A stretch of 15,986 bases of DNA from Planctomycetota bacterium (GCA_021809365.1 JAKBAC010000072.1:1-15986), one strand, 5' to 3'; counted from the first letter of the stretch, positions 1-8,763 are shown. The notes: generated from the sequence alone by a model not told the origin. Numbers and translations are program-made.

Positions 1-2
1 CC

Positions 3-12
3 AGTGCCCTGT
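3..12 (+). repeat. Fragment matching one arm of the 12274-12319 palindrome
   Basis: The ten bases AGTGCCCTGT at the extreme left edge are identical to ten bases of each arm of the perfect palindrome at 12274-12319. The similarity then fades into a few matching C/A-rich bases. The fragment lies about 130 bp beyond the 3' end of the minus-strand cyclodeaminase gene, in a stretch (1-138) with no gene. It may be a decayed or diverged copy of the same repeat family, cut by the window edge. A chance 10-mer match in 16 kb is unlikely but not negligible, so confidence is low. Confidence 0.25.
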
Positions 13-138
13 CGCATCACCACAATTGCGTTCAATGGCCACGGGATTCCTCCCATGGCTGCGCGAAAATGCCAACATCAATCAACTGCATGGTGGAAAT
101 CCGCGGCTGTTTGCACCGGGCGGATCGACGGCACTGGT

Positions 139-810
139 TCATGACGGTGCGGCAGAGAATGCGGTTGATAAATCTTGCAACAGTTTAGCTGATATGAGGT
201 TCCAGCGGCGGCGTGATTCGGTGCGAAGGTCCGCCAGCGCCAATGCAATGGCTTTAGCGGTGGCCGCATCTTCCAGCAAGGGTAGATTCACCAGCACATT
301 AAGTTCCGCGGATTCCACCGCCGCCAGCGCCGTTGCCGCGGCCACGCCCAGATCGGAAAGCAACATGCGATTGACTTTGTCCTGCAATATCTCGGCGGCC
401 GCAACAATGTTGGCCGCCGCCGCGGCCACGGCCTGCGGAATTCGAATTGCCGCGGCCACCACCGCCGGATAGGCCGCATCGGCGTGACGTTGTTGAATCG
501 GCAATCGCATAAATGGATTCAGCGCCTCATAAGCAGCCTTATCCTCATCCATCAGTTCACGCAGAATTACCCGTGCGCGGGTCAGTCGGGCATCATAATC
601 AGCCAGAAGCGGTTCAAATTCCGCAAACCGCGGCTTGCCAATTGTATACGCGATCACCATTTGCAGTTGCGCGGCCGCAAGAGCCGCCGCCAGTGCCGTC
701 ATGGCCCCTCCACCAGGTGTTGGCGTGCGTTGCGCCAGCACTGAAAGAAAATCTTTTACCGCCATATCCGCCAATGACGATGAATCGGATTGTGCCATTG
801 ACGGTGTCAT
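139..810 (-). CDS. Cyclodeaminase/cyclohydrolase family protein (FTCD C-terminal-domain type)
   Basis: This 223-aa protein is a stand-alone member of the formiminotetrahydrofolate cyclodeaminase family. Near the N-terminus (residues 29-35) it has the family motif TPTPGGG followed by an alanine-rich helix, the folate-binding loop of these all-helical proteins. A later segment GVAAATALAAVESAELNVLVNL fits the family's conserved C-terminal helix pattern. Known relatives release ammonia from 5-formimino-THF to give 5,10-methenyl-THF, or act as methenyl-THF cyclohydrolases (FchA). No formiminotransferase domain or histidine-degradation gene is next to it, so a general one-carbon role is as likely as histidine catabolism. 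The start is ATG at 810, preceded by an AAGGA ribosome site 10-14 bases upstream. It is divergent from the XylR-like gene. A TATACT-like -10 lies at 854-859 on the minus strand, with a poor -35. The family call is firm; the exact reaction is not. Confidence 0.88.
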   Translation of the reverse strand: MTPSMAQSDSSSLADMAVKDFLSVLAQRTPTPGGGAMTALAAALAAAQLQMVIAYTIGKPRFAEFEPLLADYDARLTRARVILRELMDEDKAAYEALNPFMRLPIQQRHADAAYPAVVAAAIRIPQAVAAAAANIVAAAEILQDKVNRMLLSDLGVAAATALAAVESAELNVLVNLPLLEDAATAKAIALALADLRTESRRRWNLISAKLLQDLSTAFSAAPS

Positions 811-1226
811 GCGGATATTCCTTGAGCACTATAAAAAAGTCAAAGCCGCCCTGAGTATAACATCGGCATCGCAACACGACAGCGCAACGAGAGAAAAAAA
901 ACGCGGAGCACCGTCATTTTAATGTGGGTGCTGTCGCTGTCCGCAAGCGAGCAGATAATAGGAGGCAAGGGGCGGTGACAGGACGGCACCGCATTGCCGT
1001 GCCATGCCTGGAGACATGGCTATACTTTCTTTTGCGGGTTCTGTGCGGGTACCTTGCCTTCGCCCGCATCGCGGATTATCGTATAAGCAACTGGTAAGAC
1101 GTATCAAAGATCGTCGTGGCCGCGCCGGGTGATCAGCAAGATGTTCTGTCGTGTAGTATCGCCGGTGCGTCACGAGGTTCTGGCTTTCGTCCATGAAGGC
1201 ACAATATCTCAACGAGGGGTGCTGCT
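811..1226. other. 416-bp divergent intergenic region
   Basis: This region separates the minus-strand cyclodeaminase gene from the plus-strand XylR-like gene and should hold both promoters. It contains a 6-bp inverted repeat (GCCATG at 1001-1006, CATGGC at 1015-1020, 8-bp spacer) directly followed by TATACT at 1021-1026, a possible -10 for the regulator although no well-spaced -35 is visible. A strong AGGAGG ribosome site at 960-965 precedes a GTG-started reading frame of 40 codons (975-1097, plus) with a hydrophobic middle. This is a weak candidate for a small protein. Nothing here resembles a tRNA or a known riboswitch. Confidence 0.5.
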
Positions 1227-2471
1227 ATGCGAACCGTCGGTCTATTGATTGAATCCTCGCGTGGCTATGGCCGCGGGCTGATGCGCGGTATCGCCAAATT
1301 TGTCCGAATGCACAATGACTGGTCAATTATTTATCAGGAACGCATGCTGGCGGACGCAATTCCTTTGCAAATGGAGCAGACCAAGTGCGATGGCATTCTG
1401 GCCCGCATTGATACGGATATTCAGAAGAACTGGCTGGTGAAACGTCGTATTCCGGTGGTGGACTTGCGTGGCCGAATTGTTATCCCGCGCATACCGCGCC
1501 TTATTCCAGATGATAAAGCCGTCGCGGAAATGGCGGCGGAACATCTGCTGTCCAGGGGGAGTCGGCACTTCGCATTTTGTGGATTTGCACGGGCGGATTA
1601 TTCGCAGACCCGGCGTGATTATTTTTGTGCCGCAATCCGCGCCGCCGGACATTCCGTGATGGTGTATGAAAGTCCCACGGCAGCGGAGCGGATCGATACT
1701 GTCGGCACGGAAATCAGCGGCACCGCACACGCGGCGGAACTTGGGAACTGGCTGTGCGATCTGCCCCGTCAAACCGGCATGATGGCATGCAATGATATCT
1801 GCGGGCGCAATGTTCTGGATCTCTGTCATATTCATGGAATAACCGTGCCGGATCACGTCGCGCTGATCGGCGTGGATAATGACGAGATTTTGTGCGATCT
1901 TGCCGATCCGGCAATGAGCAGCGTAATCTTGCCGACAGAGAGCATCGGCTTTCAAGCCGCCGAACTGCTGGCACACATGATGAACGGAGAAATGGCCCTC
2001 CGCCCCGAGATTCTGATCGCCCCGATCGGAATCATGAAGCGACGCAGCACCCATGCGGTTGTGGAAGACGATCCATGTATGATGGAAGCCTTGGCGTTTA
2101 TCCGGGCCAATGCCTGCGCAGGGATCAACGTGGACCAGGTGTTGGATCATCTGGCTGGAAAGAACATTCTGGTATCGCGCAGCACGCTGGATCGGCACTT
2201 TCATGAGACTCTAAAATCCTCACCGAAGGAACAGATCACCAATGCCCGGATGGACCGCGTGCGACAACTGCTACGCGATACGAACTGGCCCGTGCAGAAA
2301 ATTGCCGAGGATGTCGGCATGGCCGGGGCTGCGCAATTGGCCGCGGTATTCAAACACAGTGCCGGCATGACCCTCGGCGAATATCGTGATATTGGGCGAT
2401 TGGAGACGGGGCCGGCAACAGTGCAGCCCTGGGCGATCCAAAAATCAAGGTCGCGCAAGAAGCGTAAGTAG
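1227..2471 (+). CDS. XylR-type transcriptional regulator (periplasmic-binding-like sensor plus AraC HTH)
   Basis: This 414-aa cytoplasmic regulator has the XylR architecture. Residues about 1-275 form a LacI/ribose-binding-protein-like sensor domain, seen in the opening strand MRTVGLLIESSRGYGRGLMRG, the AEHLLSRGSRHFAFCG segment and the IGVDNDEILCDL segment. Residues about 282-392 form an AraC-type double helix-turn-helix, including SRSTLDRHFHETL, ARMDRVRQLL and VQKIAEDVGM. There is no N-terminal LacI HTH, so DNA binding is C-terminal, as in E. coli XylR. Family members respond to sugars such as xylose; the ligand here cannot be read from sequence. The ATG start has a GAGGGG ribosome site 7 bases upstream. 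The C-terminus is a basic tail (KSRSRKKRK). It lies 216 bp upstream of, and co-oriented with, transketolase, whose promoter carries a possible direct-repeat operator, so transketolase is a plausible target. Confidence 0.92.
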   Translation: MRTVGLLIESSRGYGRGLMRGIAKFVRMHNDWSIIYQERMLADAIPLQMEQTKCDGILARIDTDIQKNWLVKRRIPVVDLRGRIVIPRIPRLIPDDKAVAEMAAEHLLSRGSRHFAFCGFARADYSQTRRDYFCAAIRAAGHSVMVYESPTAAERIDTVGTEISGTAHAAELGNWLCDLPRQTGMMACNDICGRNVLDLCHIHGITVPDHVALIGVDNDEILCDLADPAMSSVILPTESIGFQAAELLAHMMNGEMALRPEILIAPIGIMKRRSTHAVVEDDPCMMEALAFIRANACAGINVDQVLDHLAGKNILVSRSTLDRHFHETLKSSPKEQITNARMDRVRQLLRDTNWPVQKIAEDVGMAGAAQLAAVFKHSAGMTLGEYRDIGRLETGPATVQPWAIQKSRSRKKRK

Positions 2472-2592
2472 GCAACGAAACGGGAGACAGTGCTCCTTGT
2501 CACCCGGATACTGACAGGTGAAAACACCGATCACACCGCCCGCACCTTCGCTGGTTGACTTGATGTGGAAAACCCGGACTTATTGCCACGCG

Positions 2593-2607
2593 GTATTACG
2601 CCGTATT
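2593..2607 (+). promoter_or_regulatory. Candidate AraC/XylR-type direct-repeat operator upstream of transketolase
   Basis: GTATT occurs at 2593-2597 and again at 2603-2607, a spacing of exactly 10 bp (one helical turn). Flanking bases give about 7 of 10 matches between CGGTATTACG and CCGTATTCGA. The second unit ends 10 bp before the predicted -35. AraC-family activators commonly bind direct repeats adjacent to the -35, and such a regulator is encoded immediately upstream. This is inference from spacing and position only. Confidence 0.3.
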
Positions 2608-2617
2608 CGACCGCGGT

Positions 2618-2647
2618 TTGGCATGGTGGTGGGTTTCGCGTTACACT
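2618..2647 (+). promoter_or_regulatory. Predicted sigma70-type promoter for transketolase
   Basis: TTGGCA at 2618-2623 (5 of 6 to consensus) is followed after 18 bp by TACACT at 2642-2647. Transcription would begin near 2654, leaving a leader of about 34 bases with the ribosome site at 2675-2680. This suggests transketolase is expressed independently of the upstream regulator gene. Confidence 0.45.
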
Positions 2648-2687
2648 ATGAAACGTGTTGTTGTGAGGAACATAAGAGGAACATCGT

Positions 2688-4559
2688 ATGACACAAATAC
2701 AAACTCCTTCCCCCCGGACTTCCATGGATTCTCTTAAAGCGCTTGGCACGCAATTGCGGATTGATTCGATCCGCTGCACCACCGCGGCCGGTTCAGGCCA
2801 TCCGACATCTTCGATGTCCGCGGCTGATCTCATGGCCGTGCTGATGGTGGAACATCTGCGCTACGATTGGAACAATCCGCATCATCCCAATAATGATCGT
2901 CTAATTTTTTCCAAGGGTCATGCCTGCCCGCTGTTGTATTCCATGTATAAGGCGGCGGGCGTGATCAGCGATGCGGAACTGCTGCGTTTACGGAAAATTG
3001 ACAGCATATTGCAGGGGCACCCCAATCCGCATGTGCTCAAATGGGTGGATGTGGCCACCGGCTCACTGGGCCAGGGCATTGCCAATGGCGTGGGGATGGC
3101 ATTAAATGGCAAGTATGTCGATAAACTGCCGTACCGGGTGTGGGTGCTGCTGGGAGACAGCGAGATGGCGGAGGGTTCTGTCTGGGAAGCATTTGATAAG
3201 GCTTCCTATTACAAGCTCAATAATATGATCGCCATTCTGGATATGAACCGTCTGGGCCAGCGTGGTGAAACGGATTTGGGCTGGAATAGTGCGGATTATG
3301 CGGCCAGAGCGCGGGCTTTCGGCTGGCATGCCATTGAACTCAATGGCCATGATTTCCCCGCTATTCAAGCCGCATTTAAGGAAGCGCTGGCCCAAACCGA
3401 CAGGCCAACCTGCCTGATCGCCAAGACGGAAAAAGGCCATGGCGTTTCCTTCCTGGCCAACAAAGAGGGCTGGCACGGCAAGGCCCTCTCGGTGGATGAA
3501 GAGAAAAAAGCTTTTGCTGAATTGGGTCAACCGACGAATTTAATATTCACCGTCGCCCGTCCGGAAGATAAGAAGCCGGCACGCGATGGAGCGCCCTTGC
3601 CATTGAAACTTCCGGCTTATGCGCTGGGCACAAGAGAAGCCGCCCGCAAGGCCTACGGCGATGCCATCGCGGCGATCGGCGGGCATGATCTGGATGTGAT
3701 TGTGTTGGATGCGGAGGTTTCCAATTCGACTCATGCGGAGGAATTCAAGAAAGCGCATCCACATCGATTTTTTGAGATGTTCATTTCGGAACAGCAGATG
3801 GTATCCGCCGCCGCCGGTTTTGGCGTTTTGGGTAAAAAGGCGTTTGCCTCAACTTTTGCCGCATTTTTTACCCGGGCCTTTGATCAGATACGCATGGGTG
3901 CCATTTCCAATGCCACCATGCGGCTGGTCGGTTCCCACGCGGGCGTCAGCATCGGGCAGGATGGGCCATCACAAATGGCGCTGGAAGACATCGCCATGAT
4001 GCGGGCGGTTTTTGAAAGCACCGTGCTGTATCCCAGCGATGCCAATCAGACCGCCAAACTTACCGCGCTGATGTGCCGGCAGTCCGGCATTTCCTACATG
4101 CGCACCACGCGGGAAAAACTGCCGGTGATTTATGGCCCCGAAGAGGAATTCAAAATCGGCGGCAGCAAAGTAGTGCGAAAATCGTCGCGCGACAAGCTCA
4201 CGATTGTCGCCGCGGGCATTACACTTCATGAAGCCATCAAAGCCTGTGATGATTTGTCCAAAGATGGCATCAACGCCCGGCTCATTGATCTGTATTCCGT
4301 CAAGCCCGTGGATGTGCAGACGTTGCATCAGGCCGCGGATGAAGCGGGCAATAAAATTATTGTCGTGGAAGATCACTGGATCGAAGGCGGCCTGGGCGAT
4401 GCCGTGCTGGAAGCCTTCGCACAATCCCGTGCCTCGCACCCCACCGTGGTCAAACTGGCGGTCAGGCACATGCCCGGATCAGGAACACCGGCGGAGCTGA
4501 TGGCCGCCGCTGGTATCGACGCCGCCGCCATTGTCGCGGCAGCCCGCAAGTTGGCGTAA
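2688..4559 (+). CDS. tkt: Transketolase
   Basis: Transketolase (EC 2.2.1.1) transfers two-carbon ketol units between sugar phosphates in the non-oxidative pentose phosphate pathway, using thiamine diphosphate. The 623-aa length equals that of animal transketolases and is shorter than the E. coli type (about 663 aa). Visible features in order are GSGHPTSS (residues 35-42, His38), SKGHACP (His78), GHP (His111), the ThDP/metal motif GDSEMAEG (156-163) running to LDMN (184-187), KEGWHGKAL with His263, the pyrimidine-domain ISEQQM with the likely catalytic Glu368, the DGPSQM loop (425-430) and the substrate-phosphate segment MRTTRE (471-476). The C-terminal transketolase domain covers about 495-620. 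All expected catalytic residues appear present. The ATG start has AGAGGA 7 bases upstream. The gene ends 42 bp from the convergent TPR gene with no clear terminator; only a 5-bp stem (ACTTG/CAAGT, 4589-4602) lies between them. Confidence 0.96.
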   Translation: MTQIQTPSPRTSMDSLKALGTQLRIDSIRCTTAAGSGHPTSSMSAADLMAVLMVEHLRYDWNNPHHPNNDRLIFSKGHACPLLYSMYKAAGVISDAELLRLRKIDSILQGHPNPHVLKWVDVATGSLGQGIANGVGMALNGKYVDKLPYRVWVLLGDSEMAEGSVWEAFDKASYYKLNNMIAILDMNRLGQRGETDLGWNSADYAARARAFGWHAIELNGHDFPAIQAAFKEALAQTDRPTCLIAKTEKGHGVSFLANKEGWHGKALSVDEEKKAFAELGQPTNLIFTVARPEDKKPARDGAPLPLKLPAYALGTREAARKAYGDAIAAIGGHDLDVIVLDAEVSNSTHAEEFKKAHPHRFFEMFISEQQMVSAAAGFGVLGKKAFASTFAAFFTRAFDQIRMGAISNATMRLVGSHAGVSIGQDGPSQMALEDIAMMRAVFESTVLYPSDANQTAKLTALMCRQSGISYMRTTREKLPVIYGPEEEFKIGGSKVVRKSSRDKLTIVAAGITLHEAIKACDDLSKDGINARLIDLYSVKPVDVQTLHQAADEAGNKIIVVEDHWIEGGLGDAVLEAFAQSRASHPTVVKLAVRHMPGSGTPAELMAAAGIDAAAIVAAARKLA

Positions 4560-4601
4560 GGCAGCCAAGCGGGATCGACAATTGGAACACTTGAGAACAA
4601 G

Positions 4602-7004
4602 TCATCCATGCGCCGGGGCGGTGGTCGGTTTTTTCGCCGGGCCTAACGCGGCTTGGGCGGAAAGTTCAGCGGCCCAAGCCGAAGCTAACTTATTTTTGTC
4701 GCTTTTTGCCAATGTGGACAGTCGTTTGGCCGCGGCGGCCAGAGCGTCCGACTTGCCGGATTTTTCGGCGATGGCCAGAATCCGCCAATACGCTTCCATT
4801 CTTACCACGGCATGATCCGAATTGCCGGCTGCATCGAGTGCCTTGGAAAGTGATTGCGGCAAATCTGTAAGCGGAGCCCAGCGCGTCAGCCAGGCCTGGG
4901 CATAAAAATCATCCGGCGTGTCCATCAGGTTGATAAGAGCGTCCGTGATGGTTTTCTTAAGCGCTGCCAGAGACTTCGCCTGCTTGGCCGACGAAGCATC
5001 GGGAGTGGCGGAGCTTTCGATGGCCGAAAGATTGTTCAGGCTGTGGACCAGGGCATCGGCGGCCATCATTTGTCGTCGGGCCGAAGCCATCGGCAAGCTC
5101 TTGGCCAGGCCGGCAAGAGAATCCGGATCCCCGGCACAATAGCCATCGACATTAAAATATCCGGCATTCACCTCAACCCCGCCCAGACCGGGGATCATCG
5201 CCGTGGGAAGGGCCAGCGGATTGGTAATGATTTCTATCTGCCCGCCGAGAATGGAAATAGGATTGGTCAAAATCATTTTCCTTAGTGCTCCCTGATCCAC
5301 ACGATATCGCTCGGTGAAGCCCCCCTGGGGTGCCAGCCGCAGTACCGAGGCATTGCTATCTACCGCATACACGCCAAGGGCCGCATTATTGACACCCTGA
5401 ATGCTCCCAGCCATTGCTATGCTGGTGGTAATGGCGGTGTCCGGTCCGACCGCCAGCGTGTATGGAGAGGTGTTGTAATAGTGCACGCGGATATACATCG
5501 GATCACCCGCGGTGATAAACCGACTGGACCAATCCACCGTAACGAGAACAATTTTGTTCGGATGATCAACGGCATGGAGCATCAATTTGGGATATCGGGC
5601 CGCCATGGTGCTGATGGGCGTGTCCGTGTACGGCTGCTGAAGCGTAACGCCAAGGTTTGTTGCCGCCTGTGCCACATCCAGAGTTGGCAGAGGTGGTAAT
5701 GGCGTATTCCAGAGTTGTTGGAGAATTTTTTTCGCTTGCGCGGTTTTATGTTCCGAAGCCAGAATATGGACCATGCCCAGAAGCGCGTAGGGATCATCAC
5801 CGGCCTTGCTTAGATGCGTTATGGCCGCCGCGGTATGTCCCTGCCGCAGCAGTTGCCAGCCGCGCAGACGATAATATTCGGGCGAACCCGCGGGCAGCTT
5901 CTTTTCCAATGATGCCACGCGATAGGCGATATCCGCCGGCAGAGTTGAATTATAAAAAAGATCCAGCCACAGATCATCGGCTTGCAGCGAGGTATTAGCG
6001 GGAGCGGCCTTGATGGCGGCCTCCAGACGTTTATGCACGCGAGCCAGCAATTCGCGGGCGGCGGGGCCGGAGATAACCTGCCCACGGGTGCGGCGCGTGA
6101 GGGCCAACATTAATGCGGGTGTGGTGGGGTGCGGAAGCGCCAGTAATTCTCTGATATAAGCGTGATATTGATCGCTCTTCCCGGCGATGGCCCAATATGC
6201 GGCGAGGTTAACCGCCAACACGGGCGAGACGCCTATGCGTTCCTGTTGATCTTGCCTGATCGCGGCATTGGCCCAGCGGGCGGCCTGTTGATAATCGCGG
6301 GCATTGGCCAGGATGTCGGACACCGCGGCCAATGCATCGGGCTGGTAAGGATCCGCGTGCAGTACATGTAGCAGGGCATACAAGCGCTGATTGGCGGGAG
6401 CATTTTCGACCGCCAGTGCCCGCGCCAAAGCCTGCCACGCGGTTAAATTGGCGCCATTAAGCTTGACCGCTTGAATGTACATATTAGCCGCGGCCGCGGT
6501 TCGGCCCTGCGCGTCCAACAAAGCTCCGATACGCTGCGCCATGGCGCTGCGCACCTGATCATTGAAGGATTTTTGCGACAAAACCTTACGATACACGTTG
6601 ATGCGCTCCGCCACGGTCTGCCGCCGGGCGGCGATGGCATCAAAAAGCCGCACTTGGGCGGCCAGATCGTCAGGCTTGAGATTGACCAGTTGCTGCAGGA
6701 CCTGCGCCCACAGAGCATGATCGCCATTGGCGTGGGCGGCTTCCGCCAGCAAACGCAACACGGTGCCGGATTTTCCATCCAACTGTCGCGCTTTTTCCAA
6801 CAGCGTCAAGGCCTGCCGCGCCGCGATGTCGGCGGGGATGTCGAGATTGCGGCTGGCGGTGCGCGCATCGTCGATCAGTTGTGATGCCATAAGATGCGGG
6901 GCCGACGTGCGGCCCTGCGCCTGAACCGTGGCACCGGTGGCAGCCACGGCGCAAGTCGCCAGCATGATGGTTATCACTCTTCTCCGTAATCGGTACATCA
7001 TCAT
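4602..7004 (-). CDS. Secreted TPR-repeat protein of unknown function
   Basis: This 800-aa protein has a clear Sec signal peptide: basic MYRLRRR, a hydrophobic core at residues about 10-27, and a probable cut after VQA at residue 29. Residues about 35-435 are helical repeats of TPR character, for example LTLLEKARQLDGKSGTVLRL, MYIQAVKLNGANLTAWQALA and YRLRGWQLLRQGHTAAAITH. Residues about 480-600 look like a beta-rich domain (IVLVTVDWSSRFITAG, MYIRVHYYN), and 630-785 is again helical, ending in a Pro/Thr/Ala tail. I recognise no catalytic motif. The start is the first of three consecutive ATGs, with AAAAAGGG 6 bases upstream. It is probably periplasmic or outer-membrane associated, and a protein-interaction scaffold role is inference. 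It converges on transketolase and is divergent from the acyl-CoA synthetase across a 262-bp gap that holds nothing obvious beyond weak promoter-like AT stretches. Confidence 0.85.
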   Translation of the reverse strand: MMMYRLRRRVITIMLATCAVAATGATVQAQGRTSAPHLMASQLIDDARTASRNLDIPADIAARQALTLLEKARQLDGKSGTVLRLLAEAAHANGDHALWAQVLQQLVNLKPDDLAAQVRLFDAIAARRQTVAERINVYRKVLSQKSFNDQVRSAMAQRIGALLDAQGRTAAAANMYIQAVKLNGANLTAWQALARALAVENAPANQRLYALLHVLHADPYQPDALAAVSDILANARDYQQAARWANAAIRQDQQERIGVSPVLAVNLAAYWAIAGKSDQYHAYIRELLALPHPTTPALMLALTRRTRGQVISGPAARELLARVHKRLEAAIKAAPANTSLQADDLWLDLFYNSTLPADIAYRVASLEKKLPAGSPEYYRLRGWQLLRQGHTAAAITHLSKAGDDPYALLGMVHILASEHKTAQAKKILQQLWNTPLPPLPTLDVAQAATNLGVTLQQPYTDTPISTMAARYPKLMLHAVDHPNKIVLVTVDWSSRFITAGDPMYIRVHYYNTSPYTLAVGPDTAITTSIAMAGSIQGVNNAALGVYAVDSNASVLRLAPQGGFTERYRVDQGALRKMILTNPISILGGQIEIITNPLALPTAMIPGLGGVEVNAGYFNVDGYCAGDPDSLAGLAKSLPMASARRQMMAADALVHSLNNLSAIESSATPDASSAKQAKSLAALKKTITDALINLMDTPDDFYAQAWLTRWAPLTDLPQSLSKALDAAGNSDHAVVRMEAYWRILAIAEKSGKSDALAAAAKRLSTLAKSDKNKLASAWAAELSAQAALGPAKKPTTAPAHG

Positions 7005-7266
7005 CGCTAACCCTTTTTACGCATTTATTTGTGCTCATAGTACCCGGACATATCGCGGGCGCGAAGTCCGCCCCGCGGAGCCGTCAGATTCACGCCTTGC
7101 CACGGTTCCCTGCCTTGACGAAAGCCCCTGCGTTATAGCGTTCAAAGTCCCGGCGGTCAATGTAAGCAATCCCGAATATTGATGGCGATATTGTAACGGA
7201 ACGTATTTCTTACTAAACTCAATTCATTGAATTGTCGGTTGGAAGTGGTGTTCATACAGGTGCAAG

Positions 7267-8763
7267 ATGCTGCTGGAAAAGGTCATTGAACAGGGTAAAA
7301 CCCGTCCTAATGACATTGCTATTATTGACGATCGACGTACGCTTACATTCGGGCAGCTTCGCCATGCCGCCAATATCATGGCGGGCCATCTGGAAAAGCT
7401 GGTTCGCGATGAGGAGCGCATCGGCCTGCTTCTGCCGCAGAGCAGCGCTTTTGCCGTCGCTTTTGGCGGCGTGCGATGGTCGGCGCGTGTGGCTGTGCCG
7501 TTGAATTATCTTTTGCGTCCGGATGAGCTTGTTGAAATATGCCGCGACGCGGGCCTGAAAAGCATTTTCACCATTCATTATTTTGAGGATCTTGCGCGGG
7601 CGTTGACCAGTGCGGGAATCAAGGTGTTGTTTATGGAGGAGTTGTCCTTCAAAAAAATACCCTGGCCCCGCCGCCTGCCCCGGCGCAACCCCGATGATCT
7701 GGCGGTCATTCTGTATACCAGCGGAACCAGCAGTTCTCCCAAGGGCGTGATGCTTACCAGCGGAAACCTGGATTCCAATGCCGCCGATGCCATTGCCCAT
7801 GCGCAATTCAGTCGGCAGATGGCGTTTCTGGGTGTGTTGCCGATGTTTCATGCCCTGGGGCTGATGGCGGGATTTCTGGTGCCGTTAAGTTTGGGGTGTC
7901 GGGTCGTGTATCAGGCGCGCTTCAGTCCACCCGCCACGCTGGCCCTGATTGTGCAACATAAAATTCAGGTACTCGTGGCGGTTCCGACCATGTACGCACT
8001 ATTGGCCAATTGCAAAAGCGTGTCGCGGGAATCGCTGGCCAGTGTGATGTATGCCATCAGTGGCGGCGAGCCATTGCCGATGGCGCTGATTGAAAAATAC
8101 AAAACCGCGTTTGGTATTGATCTGCTGGAAGGCTTTGGCCTCACGGAGACATCTCCGATGGTCAGCTTTTGCGTGCCATGGGCGCACAAGCCCGGCAGTG
8201 TGGGCAAGCCGCTTCCCAATGTGGAACTCTGTGTGGTGGATGACGATCAAAGGCCGCTGGGGCGTAATCAGGATGGGGAACTCTGGATTCGTGGCCGCAA
8301 TGTTATGCGTGGTTATCTCAACAAACCCGCTGAAACCGCGGCTGTGCTGACCGCCGATGGCTGGTTCAAAACCGGCGACATTGCGCGGATTGATGAGGAT
8401 GGTTTTTTGTATATCACGGGTCGCAAGAAGGATCTGATCATCATGGCCGGTGAAAAAATAGCGCCTTATGAAATTGAAGAAGTGATTCGACAGCATCCAG
8501 CCGTGCTTTTGGCCGCGGTGATTGGCGTGAAGGATGTTCAGCGCGGCGAGGTGCCGGTGGCATTTATCCAGCTTGAGCCGGGGCTGACTGAAAAACCCAG
8601 CGCCCAGGACATCCGCATATTTGTCCGCCAGCGACTGGCCCCCTATAAGACTCCGCGTGATGTTTATTTTGTGGAAGACATGCCGCGTTCGCCGGCCGGA
8701 AAAGTGCTCAAACGCGCCCTGCGGGTCCCAGCAGCACCGACAGCGGCGAGCGCGGAAATTTGA
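7267..8763 (+). CDS. Acyl-CoA synthetase / AMP-dependent ligase (long-chain type)
   Basis: This 498-aa ANL-superfamily enzyme would activate a carboxylic acid to its acyl-adenylate and then to the CoA thioester. Signature motifs are all present: the phosphate loop YTSGTSSSPKG (150-160), the PMFHALG segment (192-198), GFGLTETSP (289-297), WFKTGD (366-371), the hinge GRKKD (385-389) and the C-terminal catalytic lysine in SPAGKVLKR (Lys479). Overall pattern and length resemble FadD-like long-chain fatty-acid-CoA ligases, although substrate range cannot be fixed from sequence. No transmembrane segment is evident, so it is probably cytosolic or membrane-peripheral. The ATG start has only a modest ribosome site (CAGGTG, ending about 5 bases upstream). 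It stands alone, converging on pyruvate carboxylase 51 bp away without a visible terminator. An acyl-carrier-protein ligase role is the main alternative. Confidence 0.92.
   Translation: MLLEKVIEQGKTRPNDIAIIDDRRTLTFGQLRHAANIMAGHLEKLVRDEERIGLLLPQSSAFAVAFGGVRWSARVAVPLNYLLRPDELVEICRDAGLKSIFTIHYFEDLARALTSAGIKVLFMEELSFKKIPWPRRLPRRNPDDLAVILYTSGTSSSPKGVMLTSGNLDSNAADAIAHAQFSRQMAFLGVLPMFHALGLMAGFLVPLSLGCRVVYQARFSPPATLALIVQHKIQVLVAVPTMYALLANCKSVSRESLASVMYAISGGEPLPMALIEKYKTAFGIDLLEGFGLTETSPMVSFCVPWAHKPGSVGKPLPNVELCVVDDDQRPLGRNQDGELWIRGRNVMRGYLNKPAETAAVLTADGWFKTGDIARIDEDGFLYITGRKKDLIIMAGEKIAPYEIEEVIRQHPAVLLAAVIGVKDVQRGEVPVAFIQLEPGLTEKPSAQDIRIFVRQRLAPYKTPRDVYFVEDMPRSPAGKVLKRALRVPAAPTAASAEI

Noticed and set aside
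919..1212. Minus-strand reading frame of 97 codons upstream of the XylR-like gene
   Set aside because: No ribosome site, no recognisable domain, basic and compositionally odd; it covers the region that must hold the divergent promoters.
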